A stretch of DNA of 64,000 bases from Nitrospira sp. (GTDB lineage: Bacteria; Nitrospirota; Nitrospiria; Nitrospirales; Nitrospiraceae). The notes under the pieces were generated by a model. It was not told the DNA's origin. It searched no databases and worked only from the letters and a program-made list of their open reading frames with translations. The position numbers were made by a program, and so were the translations under genes. Location: NCBI GenBank assembly GCA_005116955.1, contig SWDI01000001.1:1-64000 (forward strand), in the 5' to 3' direction. The stretch's first letter is position 1. The number at the start of each line of letters is the position of its first letter. Of this stretch, positions 42,642 to 52,245 are shown in pieces.

Positions 42642-45600
42642 AATGAGTATCCTTTGGAAGATCGAGTGAGATCCTCGTCCCCTTGTCCGGTTTCGACTGG
42701 ATGGCGAACAAGCCCCTGACTTTTTGAGCCCGTGCCGCCATGTTGACTAATCCATGGCCAACCCCCTGAACTGAACGGGTACTAAACCCGATGCCGTCAT
42801 CCGTCACAGCCAGACGATCAGAGCGGATGAGATCCCGAAGCGAGACGGTAATCTGTTTGGCACGGCTGTGGCGCAATGCATTACTCACCCCCTCCCGTAC
42901 GATGTTGATGATATGGAGTGCCTGTTCGGTGGAAAGCCGCCGTGCGGCCTCATCGTCGATTCTGACCCGGCATCTGGTGGAAGAGGAGATAGACATCGTT
43001 TCGACCATAGTCCGCAGGGCGGTCGAAAAGTCTCCACCCTGCAATACTTGAGATTCGAGACCGGCAATGAAATTCCTGACTTCCGTCATGACCTGGTTGA
43101 GCTGCCCAATGGCGTGATCCAGTGTCGCCATGAACTTCTTCGCCACAGGATCGCGTCGCTTCCTGATCAGTGGCTTACACGCTTCTAACCCAAGTCCAAC
43201 AGCATAGAGGGATTGGAGAATACCATCGTGGAGATCCTGGCTAATCCGCTCTCGTTCTTGAAGTGCGGCGCTCAAATCTCGTTCACGTTGTACGAGGATC
43301 TCCTCCATCCGTTTGCACTCCGTGATATCCGTCGCGGCACCCAGCACCATGTGAACCTGTCCTTGATCGTCGTAAATCGGCCGCTTGACCGTCTGTAACC
43401 AGCGCGTCTTTCCCTCAGCATCGGTCAGCCTTTCCTCCGGGATGAACCGATCCCTCCCGGAATAGATCACCTCAAGATCGTTCCGCCGAAAGAACTCCAC
43501 CTCTTCGGCATTTGCATTGAAGTCGGAATCCGCTTTCCCGATCAACTCTTCTACCGTCGTACCATACCAATCGGCCACGGCCTTGTTGGCCACCGTAAAA
43601 CGACCGTCGCGATCCTTGGCAAAGATGAGGTCGGGATCGGTGTCGATGACTTGTCGCAAGAATGTATGGGAGCGACGGAGCTCGGCTTCAGCCCGTTTAC
43701 GTTCTCCGATGTCCCGCAAGATCATGCAGGCGTACTCTTTCCCTTCATGCTGCAGATAATTGACGGTCACATCCGTCTGCAAGACGAGTCCACTTCGTGA
43801 CCAAAACTTCGCATCGAATGTCAACGCTCCCTGCTGTTTGAGATTCTTCCAATGAGTCACCCACCGCTCTACGGGGAAATCTGGGTCAATATCATGGACC
43901 GTCATGCCCAGCAGTTGCTCACGTGAGTACTCCAACATTCGGCATGCGGTATCATTGACACTGAATATTCGAGCGTTCGGGTCTAACCACAAGATCGCCT
44001 CGACGGCCTGATCCACGGAAAACTGGGTCAACCGAAGCGCTTTTTCCAAGCGCTTGCTCTCGGTAATATCGTCGCCAACCGTCACACTGCATTGCTTGCC
44101 GTTTAACTCAATCAGTTCCGAGGACAGAAGGATCTGGCGGATTTCCCCGTCTCCCCTCCGCATGGTCACTTCCATGTTGCGCACTGACCCGACACTCTTC
44201 AACTGTTCGACAAAGCGGGCCCGTTCCTCCGCCAAAGGCCAGAGTCCTATTTCCAACGTAGTGTGCCCCAAGCCATCTTCTTTGCGATATCCCAACAGCT
44301 GACAGGCGGCATCATTGGCGTCCACCACGAGACCAGAGTCCAACTCGCTAATGACGACCGGATGGGGACTGGCTTGGAACGCCTTGGCAAAACGCTCTTC
44401 GCTCCTGCGAAGCGCTTCTTCGGCTTGCTTGCGATCCGTGATGTCATTAGCGACGGTCACGATACAGAGCGTTCCGTTGAGCTCCGCGAGATCAGCGGAG
44501 GCCAGAAGGTAGCGCGATGCACCCGATTTCATCTTTAAAACAAACTCCATGTTGCGCACCGGCTGCCCAGCTTTCAAGCGCTCGATGACCTGCGCTCTAT
44601 CCTCGAGATTCGGCCAGATACCTAGCATCAACGTAGTGTTTCCGATCACTTCCTCTCGACGAAACCCGAACAGCTCAAGACAGGCATCGTTCACCTCAAT
44701 ACATCGGCCCGTTGCTGCCTCCGTGATTCCGATCGGATGAGGACTTGTTCGGAAGGCTTTGGAGAATCGTTCTTCGCTTTCTCGAAGGGCTCCCCCCGCA
44801 TGCCTGCGCTCGGTGATATCGTCGCACACGATCAGTGCCAATGATTCTCCAACCTCGCGTTGCAGCACACGCACAAACTCATGTACCCACAACACAGTGC
44901 CATCGCCTCGCACCTTGCGGAATTCCCATTGTGCGACTCCTTCAGGATGACGAAAGAATGCTTCCATCTTGGCACAGATGCACTCTCGGTCTGCTTCGAA
45001 GATGATAGCCTCCACCGACTTCCCGACAAGATCCTCGACGCGATAGCCCAAGTACCGCGCGCCGTACTCGTTGACTGACCTGATGATTCCCTTTCCGTCC
45101 ACGGTGAAATACATGGAGGGAGTTTCATCATAGAGAGTCCTGTATCGTTCCTCGCTCTGGCTCAGAGCGTCCAGAGCCGACCGACGATCCATCTCACCGC
45201 CGAGCCACCGCGCCATGAGTTGTATGAAATCCCGTTCGGAATAGGTAAACGGTTTCTGCCGGGGTTCGACACTCGCAAAACACAGGGTCCCGTAGGTGCG
45301 CTCCTGTCCGTTCATCGCTGTCCCGATGTACGATTCCAACTTCAGCGCGGCGTAGGCTGGGTGCTGCTGCCATTCCGGAGAAGCACCGGCATGCTCGAAA
45401 CTCAACGTCCCGTTCTGGCGAAGGGCCTCGCTGCAGTACGTCTTGCTCAGAGCTACGCGCATGCCCGGATGGAACGCCATGCCGAGCGCATGTACTTGCC
45501 CCACCTCCAACTCGTCGCCCCGGACAAAGGTCTCCATCCCGATCGGCAGGTCGAAGAAGCGGCACCCGAGCTGAAGCAACGCTTCAACCCGCTCCTTGAA

Positions 45601-46899
45601 CGAGTGGCCCTGCGCCGACGAAATATCGTGGAGCGCGCGAATTGCCTGCCGGCTTTTCCAGAGAGCCTGTTCCGCCTGTTTACGCTCGGTAATATCGGAG
45701 AACAAGCCGATGATGGCAGGCTTCCCGTTCCACGTAATCCGAGCTGCCTCGACCTGGACCGGAATTGGTGTGCCGTCCATCTTCAGATAGATTCGCTCCG
45801 CACTATGAACGGACATTCCGCCGCTCAGCAGGCGTTTCACATTCTCCCTAACTTCTTGATGATAGTCCGGATGGATGAATTGAAAGGTCGGCCGGTCCAG
45901 AATTTCCTGCGCAGCATTCGCTCCCAGGAGGACAGTGCCCGTGTGGTTGATGTAAGCGGTTCGTCCTTCACTAAAGACGAAGACACCCGATGGTGAAAGC
46001 TCGACCAACGTCCTGTACCATTCTTCACTCTCCCGTACCGACTCCTCCATCCACTTGCGATCAGTAATATCGGTATGTGATCCGAGGAGACGAATCTGTC
46101 GGCCATCTGCCTCTGTGACAAACGAGGCTCGTGCTTCAATCCATCTATACTCCCCATCCTTGTGCTTCAGCCGAAATTCCTGGCGATAGTCTCCTTCGCG
46201 ACGAGATACGTAGTCTCGTACGTAGGCCATCGCCGCATCACGATCCTCTGGGTGCAGAAGCGTCATCCATGCCTCAAAAGAATCTCGAATCTCCGCCGAC
46301 CCGTATCCCAGCTGGCATTTCCATTCCTCGGAAAAGACCACGTCGTTCGTTTCCGTGTTCCATTCCCAGAGTCCAGTCCCTGACGCACGGAGGGCCTGTC
46401 GGAGTCTTTCTCGCGAAGTCCGAAGCATCGCCTCCGTACGCTTACCATCGGTAATGTCCAAGGCCGTCCCGGACATACGAAGAGGTTGACCGCCGCTATC
46501 ACGCACGACCTCGCCGCAACAATGAATCGTCCGTACTTCACCATCGGGACGAACGATTCGGCATTCCATGTCGTAGGCTGCGGCCCCTGCCAACGCATCA
46601 TCGATCGACGCCAGCACCCGATCATGATCGTCCGGCAGTACCGCCGACACAAAGCTGTCGAAGGTGATCGCTCGCGCTCGAGGTTCATAGCCGAAGATCC
46701 GGTAGAGTTCGTCGGACCATTCCACCTCGCCACTTGCGATGTCCCAATTCCAACTCCCCAGGTGAGCAAGAGCTTGTGCGACCTCGAAGTGACGAGTCTG
46801 TTCGCGCAACACTCGATCCCGTTCGGCAAGCTCACGTGCGAGATCAGCAACCTGCCTGCGCAGCAGATCTAATTCATGACGGTGACTCGTAGGACTCAT
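42628..46899 (-). CDS. Giant multi-PAS/GAF sensor histidine kinase (HisKA_3 type)
   Basis: A 1423-residue soluble kinase. After an N-terminal coiled coil come PAS 1 (about 40-150), PAS 2 (150-280), PAS 3 (285-405), a GAF domain (425-585), PAS 4 (590-705), PAS 5 (715-830), PAS 6 (840-955), PAS 7 (965-1085), PAS 8 (1090-1210), HisKA_3 with RISQDLHDGILQSLYAVGLG (near 1220), and a HATPase (EGVSNALRHS, VTDDGIGF, GHGLVNM). PAS 5 and 6 are very alike (FRTSPHPIGI/FQASPHPVVI), suggesting internal duplication. No membrane helix is present, so signals are probably intracellular. It is coupled to the NarL-type regulator at 41985. Confidence 0.9.
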   Translation of the reverse strand: MSPTSHRHELDLLRRQVADLARELAERDRVLREQTRHFEVAQALAHLGSWNWDIASGEVEWSDELYRIFGYEPRARAITFDSFVSAVLPDDHDRVLASIDDALAGAAAYDMECRIVRPDGEVRTIHCCGEVVRDSGGQPLRMSGTALDITDGKRTEAMLRTSRERLRQALRASGTGLWEWNTETNDVVFSEEWKCQLGYGSAEIRDSFEAWMTLLHPEDRDAAMAYVRDYVSRREGDYRQEFRLKHKDGEYRWIEARASFVTEADGRQIRLLGSHTDITDRKWMEESVRESEEWYRTLVELSPSGVFVFSEGRTAYINHTGTVLLGANAAQEILDRPTFQFIHPDYHQEVRENVKRLLSGGMSVHSAERIYLKMDGTPIPVQVEAARITWNGKPAIIGLFSDITERKQAEQALWKSRQAIRALHDISSAQGHSFKERVEALLQLGCRFFDLPIGMETFVRGDELEVGQVHALGMAFHPGMRVALSKTYCSEALRQNGTLSFEHAGASPEWQQHPAYAALKLESYIGTAMNGQERTYGTLCFASVEPRQKPFTYSERDFIQLMARWLGGEMDRRSALDALSQSEERYRTLYDETPSMYFTVDGKGIIRSVNEYGARYLGYRVEDLVGKSVEAIIFEADRECICAKMEAFFRHPEGVAQWEFRKVRGDGTVLWVHEFVRVLQREVGESLALIVCDDITERRHAGGALRESEERFSKAFRTSPHPIGITEAATGRCIEVNDACLELFGFRREEVIGNTTLMLGIWPNLEDRAQVIERLKAGQPVRNMEFVLKMKSGASRYLLASADLAELNGTLCIVTVANDITDRKQAEEALRRSEERFAKAFQASPHPVVISELDSGLVVDANDAACQLLGYRKEDGLGHTTLEIGLWPLAEERARFVEQLKSVGSVRNMEVTMRRGDGEIRQILLSSELIELNGKQCSVTVGDDITESKRLEKALRLTQFSVDQAVEAILWLDPNARIFSVNDTACRMLEYSREQLLGMTVHDIDPDFPVERWVTHWKNLKQQGALTFDAKFWSRSGLVLQTDVTVNYLQHEGKEYACMILRDIGERKRAEAELRRSHTFLRQVIDTDPDLIFAKDRDGRFTVANKAVADWYGTTVEELIGKADSDFNANAEEVEFFRRNDLEVIYSGRDRFIPEERLTDAEGKTRWLQTVKRPIYDDQGQVHMVLGAATDITECKRMEEILVQRERDLSAALQERERISQDLHDGILQSLYAVGLGLEACKPLIRKRRDPVAKKFMATLDHAIGQLNQVMTEVRNFIAGLESQVLQGGDFSTALRTMVETMSISSSTRCRVRIDDEAARRLSTEQALHIINIVREGVSNALRHSRAKQITVSLRDLIRSDRLAVTDDGIGFSTRSVQGVGHGLVNMAARAQKVRGLFAIQSKPDKGTRISLDLPKDTHYAHN

Positions 46900-47129
46900 T
46901 GATGAGGCTCCTTGCCGCGCGACGCCGACAGTACCTCAACAGCCAGCTCAACTCACAGGAGCGACCATGTCACGTGGCGAATGATGATTGATGGTGACGG
47001 CCCAGCCTACTGCTTCCTAAGATTAAAGACCTCAAGAGAGGGCTAGTGTCCTATGGGAATAGGCGAAAGTCTAGATCCAAATGGCCCGGAGGCACTAGCT
47101 GGAAATCGGAGGGAGCTGCATCGATATGA

Positions 47130-47213
47130 TGGTGCCGAAGGCGGGACTTGAACCCGCACGGCTTTCGCCACACGCCCCTCAAACGTGCGTGTCTGCCATT
47201 CCACCACTTCGGC
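47130..47213 (-). tRNA. tRNA-Leu (anticodon GAG)
   Basis: On the minus strand the 5' acceptor GCCGAAG pairs with CTTCGGC before an encoded ACCA. The anticodon stem CACGT/GCGTG encloses TTGAGGG, giving anticodon GAG (reads CUC/CUU). The variable arm TGGCGAAAGCCGTG has the long form of tRNA-Leu and the T-arm contains GGTTCAAGTCC. A palindromic repeat element lies directly upstream of its 5' end. Confidence 0.93.
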
Positions 47214-47216
47214 ACT

Positions 47217-47341
47217 CAGCAGGATGTTGAAACGAAGCCTACACCTGCGTCTGGCATCTCTCAAACCCTCAACGTACTCAGAAGTACGCCTCAGGCTTTC
47301 GCTCGCTGCGGCCTTGTTGCAGGCTTGTTTGACCATCCTGC
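47217..47341 (+). repeat. Copy B of the ~120-bp palindromic intergenic element
   Basis: Begins CAGCAGGATGTTGAAA, centre CCCTCAACGTACTCAGAAGT followed by ACGCC, end TTGACCATCCTGC. Ends and centre are inverted repeats. It shares the plan and several blocks with copy A at 27269-27390. It abuts the 5' end of tRNA-Leu and precedes the HAD gene's promoter. The rest of 46900-47129 (upstream of the giant kinase) shows only a small palindrome CCTATGGGAATAGG at 47050-47063. Confidence 0.6.
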
Positions 47342-47406
47342 ATTCTGGCCTCCTGTCAGCATATGAGGGGAAAAGGAGTGCGCATTATAGAAGTAGGGTA
47401 AAATTG

Positions 47407-47435
47407 TTGTCAATCAACCGGACGTTCGGTAGAAT
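47407..47435 (+). promoter_or_regulatory. Promoter for the HAD phosphatase gene
   Basis: TTGTCA (47407-47412), 17-base spacer, TAGAAT (47430-47435); the ATG follows about 30 bases later. Confidence 0.5.
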
Positions 47436-47465
47436 CGGCATCTCATTGTCCTAGGTTGCTCTTTC

Positions 47466-48146
47466 ATGACGCAAACAGACGAACAAGGCCTCTCCTCTTC
47501 CATTGCAGCGTTTTTTGATGTCGACAATACCATTTTACCTGGTGAAGCGAGTGAAATGAGATTTTTCCGCTGGCTGTGGCGACGCGGTATCGTCGGGTGG
47601 CCTGAAGCTCGTGAGAGCGTGTCGTGGCTCCTGCGACATTTCCCGACATTGTCGCTGCACCCGCTCCGCAAGCGGAAGCTGTACCTGGCCGGAAAACCTT
47701 CGCAAGTGATTCAACCGTTGGGCGAGGAGTTTTGTCGCGAGGAGCTCTGTCCTCGTGTCTCCCCCGCTGCGATGCGGATGCTCGACGAGCATCGCCGTGC
47801 CGGCCACGCCATCGTGTTCGTGACAGGTTCCATCGATTTTCTGATCGCCCCCATCGCGGACGCGCTTCGAGCTGATCGTTACTTTGCCACTCAATTGGAG
47901 CAGCAGAATGGACTCTATACCGGTTTCCTTGTGCCACCCCTGCCGTATGGGGAGGGGAAACGCCAACTCATTGATCGATTGTCCCATGAACTGACGTTGG
48001 ACCTATCCCAATGCTATGCGTACGGGGATAGCCCGGGTGATTTTGACTTGCTCCGTGCCGTGGGGCATCCAACAGTGGTGAACCCAATTCGTGGCATGGC
48101 CTCCATCGCCCGACAGCAGAACTGGCCAATCGTCAAATGGCGATAA
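47466..48146 (+). CDS. HAD-IB family hydrolase (SerB-like)
   Basis: A 226-residue cytosolic phosphatase-type protein. Motif I AAFFDVDNTILPG with the nucleophile Asp, motif II VFVTGSIDFL, motif III Lys in YGEGKRQLI and motif IV YAYGDSPGDFDLLRAVG are all present. Such subfamily IB proteins dephosphorylate phosphoserine-like or phospholipid-derived substrates; the exact one is not evident. No strong ribosome-binding site precedes the ATG, but a good promoter does. Confidence 0.88.
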   Translation: MTQTDEQGLSSSIAAFFDVDNTILPGEASEMRFFRWLWRRGIVGWPEARESVSWLLRHFPTLSLHPLRKRKLYLAGKPSQVIQPLGEEFCREELCPRVSPAAMRMLDEHRRAGHAIVFVTGSIDFLIAPIADALRADRYFATQLEQQNGLYTGFLVPPLPYGEGKRQLIDRLSHELTLDLSQCYAYGDSPGDFDLLRAVGHPTVVNPIRGMASIARQQNWPIVKWR

Positions 48147-48223
48147 GTGACTCCTTGTGATCGAATCAACCGCCTGCTCGGTGAATCATCCAATCGACGA
48201 TTCAGTTAGTCCACACACAGCTC

Positions 48224-48859
48224 ATGCGCGTCACTGAAATTTTTCATAGCGTTCAAGGCGAGTCGACCTTTGCCGGCCTCCCCTGCGTGTTCGTACGTCT
48301 AACCGGTTGCCCGCTGCGATGCACCTGGTGTGACACGGAGTATGCGTTCTTTGGCGGAACGGACCAATCCATCGATGACATTCTCGACACGGTACGATCC
48401 TATGGTTGTCAGTTGGTGGAGGTGACGGGAGGTGAACCGTTAGCGCAACCGGATGCCAGCACGCTGCTTCGTCGATTGTGCCATGAAGGATTCACAGTCC
48501 TCCTTGAAACGAGCGGAGCCGTGGATACCGCCATCGTCGATCCATCGGTCCGTATTATCTTGGACGTGAAATGCCCGGGAAGCGGCATGACGGAACGGAT
48601 GCACTGGCCCAATGTCGAACGATTGCGGCCACAGGATGAAGCAAAATTCGTCATGCAGGACCGGAGTGATTACGAATGGGCGAAAAGTATTCTGGATCGC
48701 TTCCAGTTGACCAATCGTTGTGCAGTGCACTTTAGTCCGGTATTTGGTGCCCTGGATCCACAACGGTTGGCTGAATGGCTCTTGGCGGATCGATTACCGA
48801 TTCGCCTTCAGTTGCAACTCCACAAGCACATCTGGGCACCCAACATGCGCGGAGTGTGA
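48224..48859 (+). CDS. queE: 7-carboxy-7-deazaguanine synthase
   Basis: A 211-residue radical SAM enzyme of queuosine/7-deazapurine synthesis that forms the 7-deazaguanine ring from 6-carboxytetrahydropterin. FHSVQGESTFAGLPCVFVRL is the QueE N-terminal signature, GCPLRCTWCDTEYAF the C-x3-C-x2-C cluster motif for the SAM [4Fe-4S], and VEVTGGEPLAQ binds SAM. No other queuosine genes are nearby. The start is the first ATG ahead of the conserved MRVTEIFHS. Confidence 0.93.
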   Translation: MRVTEIFHSVQGESTFAGLPCVFVRLTGCPLRCTWCDTEYAFFGGTDQSIDDILDTVRSYGCQLVEVTGGEPLAQPDASTLLRRLCHEGFTVLLETSGAVDTAIVDPSVRIILDVKCPGSGMTERMHWPNVERLRPQDEAKFVMQDRSDYEWAKSILDRFQLTNRCAVHFSPVFGALDPQRLAEWLLADRLPIRLQLQLHKHIWAPNMRGV

Positions 48860-48952
48860 AGAATATCGCCGTCGAGTACGGTGAAGAAATCCCGATGACA
48901 ACCAACAATTGGCTGATGCTGCTTGCTTATTGATGCATCAAAGGAGAATCGA

Positions 48953-50464
48953 ATGCCCATTCTTCGAGTTCACGCGAAACAAGGACACGTCGACACCGAG
49001 ACTACAGACGCGCTAGTCATCCTGCTGTGTGAAGGGGAGGGACTTCCCAAGGAAGGTGGGGCGATTCTGGATAGAGCGCTCGGTGGAGCCCTCCGTGATC
49101 TTCTCCAGTCACAGGAGTTCGATGGAAAGATCGGTGAGGTAGTTTTATTTCATACACACGGGAAAATTCCGGCAAAGCGGTTGATTCTGGTCGGGCTCGG
49201 TAAAAAACATGACCTGGGTTTAGATCAGATCCGACAGGCGATGGGCCATGCCGTCAAACGGGTTCGCCAAGCCAAATCCGGTGCTTTTGCAGTGGCGCTG
49301 CCGAGCATTGTGCCGCATGGGGCGTCGCCGATTGACATTGGCCAGACCATGACTGAAGGGGCGATCTTAGGAAGCTATCAATTCACGGCTTATCGCAGTG
49401 ACGCCCCGACGGGTAAGGGAGTGACGGCGATGACGGTTCTGGCTCCGCGGAAAGATCAACTGCGCCAGTTGTCGGAAGGGATTCGTCGCGGTGTCGCGAC
49501 CGCTGAAGCAACGGTCTACGTTCGGGATCTCTGTAACCATCCATCTAATGTGATGACACCGACCAGGATCGCCAGTGAGGCAAAAACCGTGGCGAAGGAA
49601 GTCGGCGTGAATCTCAAGATCCTCGAACAAAAGGAGATGGAACAACTCGGCATGGGTGCGCTACTGGGAGTTGCAAAAGGCAGCCACGAACCGCCGAAGT
49701 TCATTATTCTCCAGTACCACGGAGCCAAGAACAAAAACGACCGCCCGGTCGTGCTCGTCGGCAAGACGATCACCTTCGACACGGGTGGAATCTCGCTCAA
49801 ACCGGCTGAGAATATGGAACAGATGAAAGCCGACATGACCGGTGGAGCTGAGGTATTAGCTACGATGCGGGCAGCGGCTCGTCTGAAGCTACCTCTCAAT
49901 CTCATCAGCATCCTCCCGGCGGCAGAGAATATGCCCGGCGGCCGGGCGATGCGACCTGGCGACGTGGTCAAGACCCTTTCTGGCAAAACCGTGGAGGTAC
50001 AGAACACGGACGCCGAGGGCCGCCTGATCCTATCTGACGGCCTTGCCTATGCGACGCGATTCAAGCCGGCCGCGCTCATCGACATTGCCACGTTGACGGG
50101 GGCGTGTGTCGTCGCGCTGGGTCAGTTCGCGATCGGCATGTTCGGCACCGATGCCACGTTGAAAGATGCCATTCAGAAGGCCGGCCTTCGAGCAGGCGAG
50201 CGGGTATGGGAAATGCCGTTGTGGGACGAATATTTTGAGCAACTGCGCAGCGATGTGGCCGACATGCGGAACATCGGTGGACGTGGAGGTGGCATGATCA
50301 CTGCGGCTCTGTTCTTAAGTAAGTTCGTTGGCGACGCCCCTTGGGTGCATCTCGACATCGCCAGCACCGATTGGAGCGAGCGGGAACGGGCGTATATCCC
50401 CAAAGGGCCAACCGGCATCGGCACCAGACTGTTGATCCAGTTCCTCATCAATCGCTCACTGTAG
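48953..50464 (+). CDS. pepA: Leucyl aminopeptidase (M17 family)
   Basis: A 503-residue cytosolic di-metal aminopeptidase. VGKTITFDTGGISLKPAENM holds the metal-binding and catalytic Lys/Asp region, ADMTGGAEVLA follows, and the signature VQNTDAEGRLILSDGLAYA carries Asp, Glu and the catalytic Arg. Length matches PepA. The ATG at 48953 has AAGGAGAATCGA before it and is preferred over the upstream in-frame start. Followed after 23 bases by nagZ. Confidence 0.95.
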   Translation: MPILRVHAKQGHVDTETTDALVILLCEGEGLPKEGGAILDRALGGALRDLLQSQEFDGKIGEVVLFHTHGKIPAKRLILVGLGKKHDLGLDQIRQAMGHAVKRVRQAKSGAFAVALPSIVPHGASPIDIGQTMTEGAILGSYQFTAYRSDAPTGKGVTAMTVLAPRKDQLRQLSEGIRRGVATAEATVYVRDLCNHPSNVMTPTRIASEAKTVAKEVGVNLKILEQKEMEQLGMGALLGVAKGSHEPPKFIILQYHGAKNKNDRPVVLVGKTITFDTGGISLKPAENMEQMKADMTGGAEVLATMRAAARLKLPLNLISILPAAENMPGGRAMRPGDVVKTLSGKTVEVQNTDAEGRLILSDGLAYATRFKPAALIDIATLTGACVVALGQFAIGMFGTDATLKDAIQKAGLRAGERVWEMPLWDEYFEQLRSDVADMRNIGGRGGGMITAALFLSKFVGDAPWVHLDIASTDWSERERAYIPKGPTGIGTRLLIQFLINRSL

Positions 50465-50487
50465 GGTAAGAGAAAGACGGTTCGACG

Positions 50488-51585
50488 ATGTCGTACGACC
50501 AGATTGGCCAACTCTTCATGATAGGGTTCGATGGCACCACTGTGTCGGCTGATCTCGCCTCCTTCATCAGAGAATATAAGCCCGGTGGAATTATCCTGTT
50601 TTCGAGAAATCTCGAATCGATCGCACAGATCGTGGAATTGACAAGCGATCTTCAACGCTGCAGTCCACACTCCCCCCTCCTGATCTCTATCGATCAAGAA
50701 GGTGGACGGGTCTCACGGTTACCAAAAGACTTTACAATTTTTCCACCATGCGAAGTCCTTGGGCAATGCCGTTCTTCTGAACTAGCCTACGCAGCGGCAG
50801 CCACGACCGCAACAGAACTCAAGGCCGTCGGCATCAACATGAATATGTCTCCGGTGCTTGATGTGAACAGTAACCCCGCCAATCCGGTAATCGGTGATCG
50901 AGCCTTCGGCACAACGCCTGACCTCGTGGCTGAATTGGGGTTGGCCACAGTGGGAGGCCTCCAGGACAATCGTGTCGTGGCTTGTGGGAAGCATTTTCCT
51001 GGTCATGGCGACACCAACTCGGACTCGCACAAGGAGTTGCCCATCGTCACGGCGCCGCGCGAACGATTGGAGCATATTGAGTTTCCTCCATTCCGGCGAG
51101 CGGTGGCGAACGGCGTGGCAACGATGATGACGGCCCACGTGCTGTATCAGGCGTTGGATGAGAAACGGCCGGCAACCTTGTCCCCGACGATCATCGGAAG
51201 ATTTCTTCGTGAGGAGTTGCACTACGACGGTGTCGTGTTGACGGATGATCTCGAGATGCATGCCATTATCGATCATTATGGTATCGGCGACGCAACAATC
51301 CAGGCCATCCAAGCCGGTTGCGACATGCCGTTGATCTGTAAAGACCGCAACCGCGTCATAGCCGCGATGAATGCCGTTGACAAAGCTGTGGCCGACGCGG
51401 ACATCTCGGCCGGACGGTTGGCCCAGTCCCTTGCGCGTATCCGTCGCGTGAAAGAGCGCTTCCTGCTTCCCTATCGCCCTGTAATGATTTCAGATGCCAA
51501 ACTTGTGGTGGGGTGCCGAAGCCACAAAGCGCTCTTGCGCTCCATCGATCGGACACGAGAACGAGTCGCGAAAGCCGACCTATGA
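50488..51585 (+). CDS. nagZ: Beta-N-acetylhexosaminidase (GH3), peptidoglycan recycling
   Basis: A 365-residue cytosolic glycoside hydrolase family 3 enzyme that releases GlcNAc from anhydro-muropeptides. Motifs: ISIDQEGGRVSRL (substrate Arg), NMNMSPVLDVNSNP, CGKHFPGHGDTNSDSHKELP (the NagZ-specific catalytic loop with Asp-His), TAHVLYQALD and VVLTDDLEMHAI with the nucleophile Asp. All catalytic residues are present. It lies 23 bases after pepA on the same strand and may be cotranscribed. Confidence 0.93.
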   Translation: MSYDQIGQLFMIGFDGTTVSADLASFIREYKPGGIILFSRNLESIAQIVELTSDLQRCSPHSPLLISIDQEGGRVSRLPKDFTIFPPCEVLGQCRSSELAYAAAATTATELKAVGINMNMSPVLDVNSNPANPVIGDRAFGTTPDLVAELGLATVGGLQDNRVVACGKHFPGHGDTNSDSHKELPIVTAPRERLEHIEFPPFRRAVANGVATMMTAHVLYQALDEKRPATLSPTIIGRFLREELHYDGVVLTDDLEMHAIIDHYGIGDATIQAIQAGCDMPLICKDRNRVIAAMNAVDKAVADADISAGRLAQSLARIRRVKERFLLPYRPVMISDAKLVVGCRSHKALLRSIDRTRERVAKADL

Positions 51586-51779
51586 CCTTTGCTTTTTTCT
51601 TTTCAACATAAAAGAGTGGACAACTTTATGCCGTGTCTCTCAGGAGAATTCCTCAAGTTACGCAGAGATGGAAGACCTCCTCTCACTCAAGTGAAGAAGC
51701 GAAACCTCTGTCCCTCTACCGAATACCTTGCCCTCCTCTCATCTCTTGTGGCATCATGAATGTTCCTTTGGAGGGCCTT

Positions 51780-52220
51780 ATGGCCTCATTGCTCGAGTAC
51801 GTTGGATCTGTCCATATTTTTCTTGGGCCCTACCGGGGCAATCCGATCGCGATCTATTTGCGGCGGACGGAATCTGGCTGCCAGATTGGCCCAAAAGTCT
51901 ATCCTTGGAACAATGTCATGGGCCTTGGTGAAACGCCGAATAAGGCCGCTGCTGATTTCGAGGAAAAATGGAAGACCAAGGGCTTAACGGCAAACATGTA
52001 TTCAGGCCCAGCCTGGGAAGGAGGCATTAAGCCAGAAAGACCAGCGCCGCCCAAGCCAGCTGCCCCCCCACCCAAACCGGCCATTCCGCCAAATGCCGCA
52101 GCCGCTCCTGTAGACACAGCCCCTGGATCGCCTGTCCCGGCTGCTACCGCAGTTCCCGCTGAAGAGACTTCTACCACAGCACCCGTTTCCGCAACCCAGC
52201 CCTCTGGAAAGTCGGACTAG
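51780..52220 (+). CDS. Small protein with Ala/Pro-rich tail, unknown
   Basis: A 146-residue protein: a compact first half (EYVGSVHIFLGPYRGNPIAI, GCQIGPKVYPWNNVMGLGET) and a second half of Pro/Ala repeats (PKPAAPPPKPAIPPNAAAAP) that is likely disordered. No signal peptide or membrane helix in this version. The ATG at 51780 has GGAGGG ahead and I prefer it; the open frame continues 49 codons upstream without a matching start signal. No family recognised. Confidence 0.6.
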   Translation: MASLLEYVGSVHIFLGPYRGNPIAIYLRRTESGCQIGPKVYPWNNVMGLGETPNKAAADFEEKWKTKGLTANMYSGPAWEGGIKPERPAPPKPAAPPPKPAIPPNAAAAPVDTAPGSPVPAATAVPAEETSTTAPVSATQPSGKSD

Positions 52221-52245
52221 ACTCCTTACTAGAATTGTTCCTTAT

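Noticed and set aside
47050-47063. Palindrome CCTATGGGAATAGG upstream of the giant kinase
   Set aside because: Could be an operator for the coupled NarL-type regulator, but a single short palindrome without a second copy is not enough.
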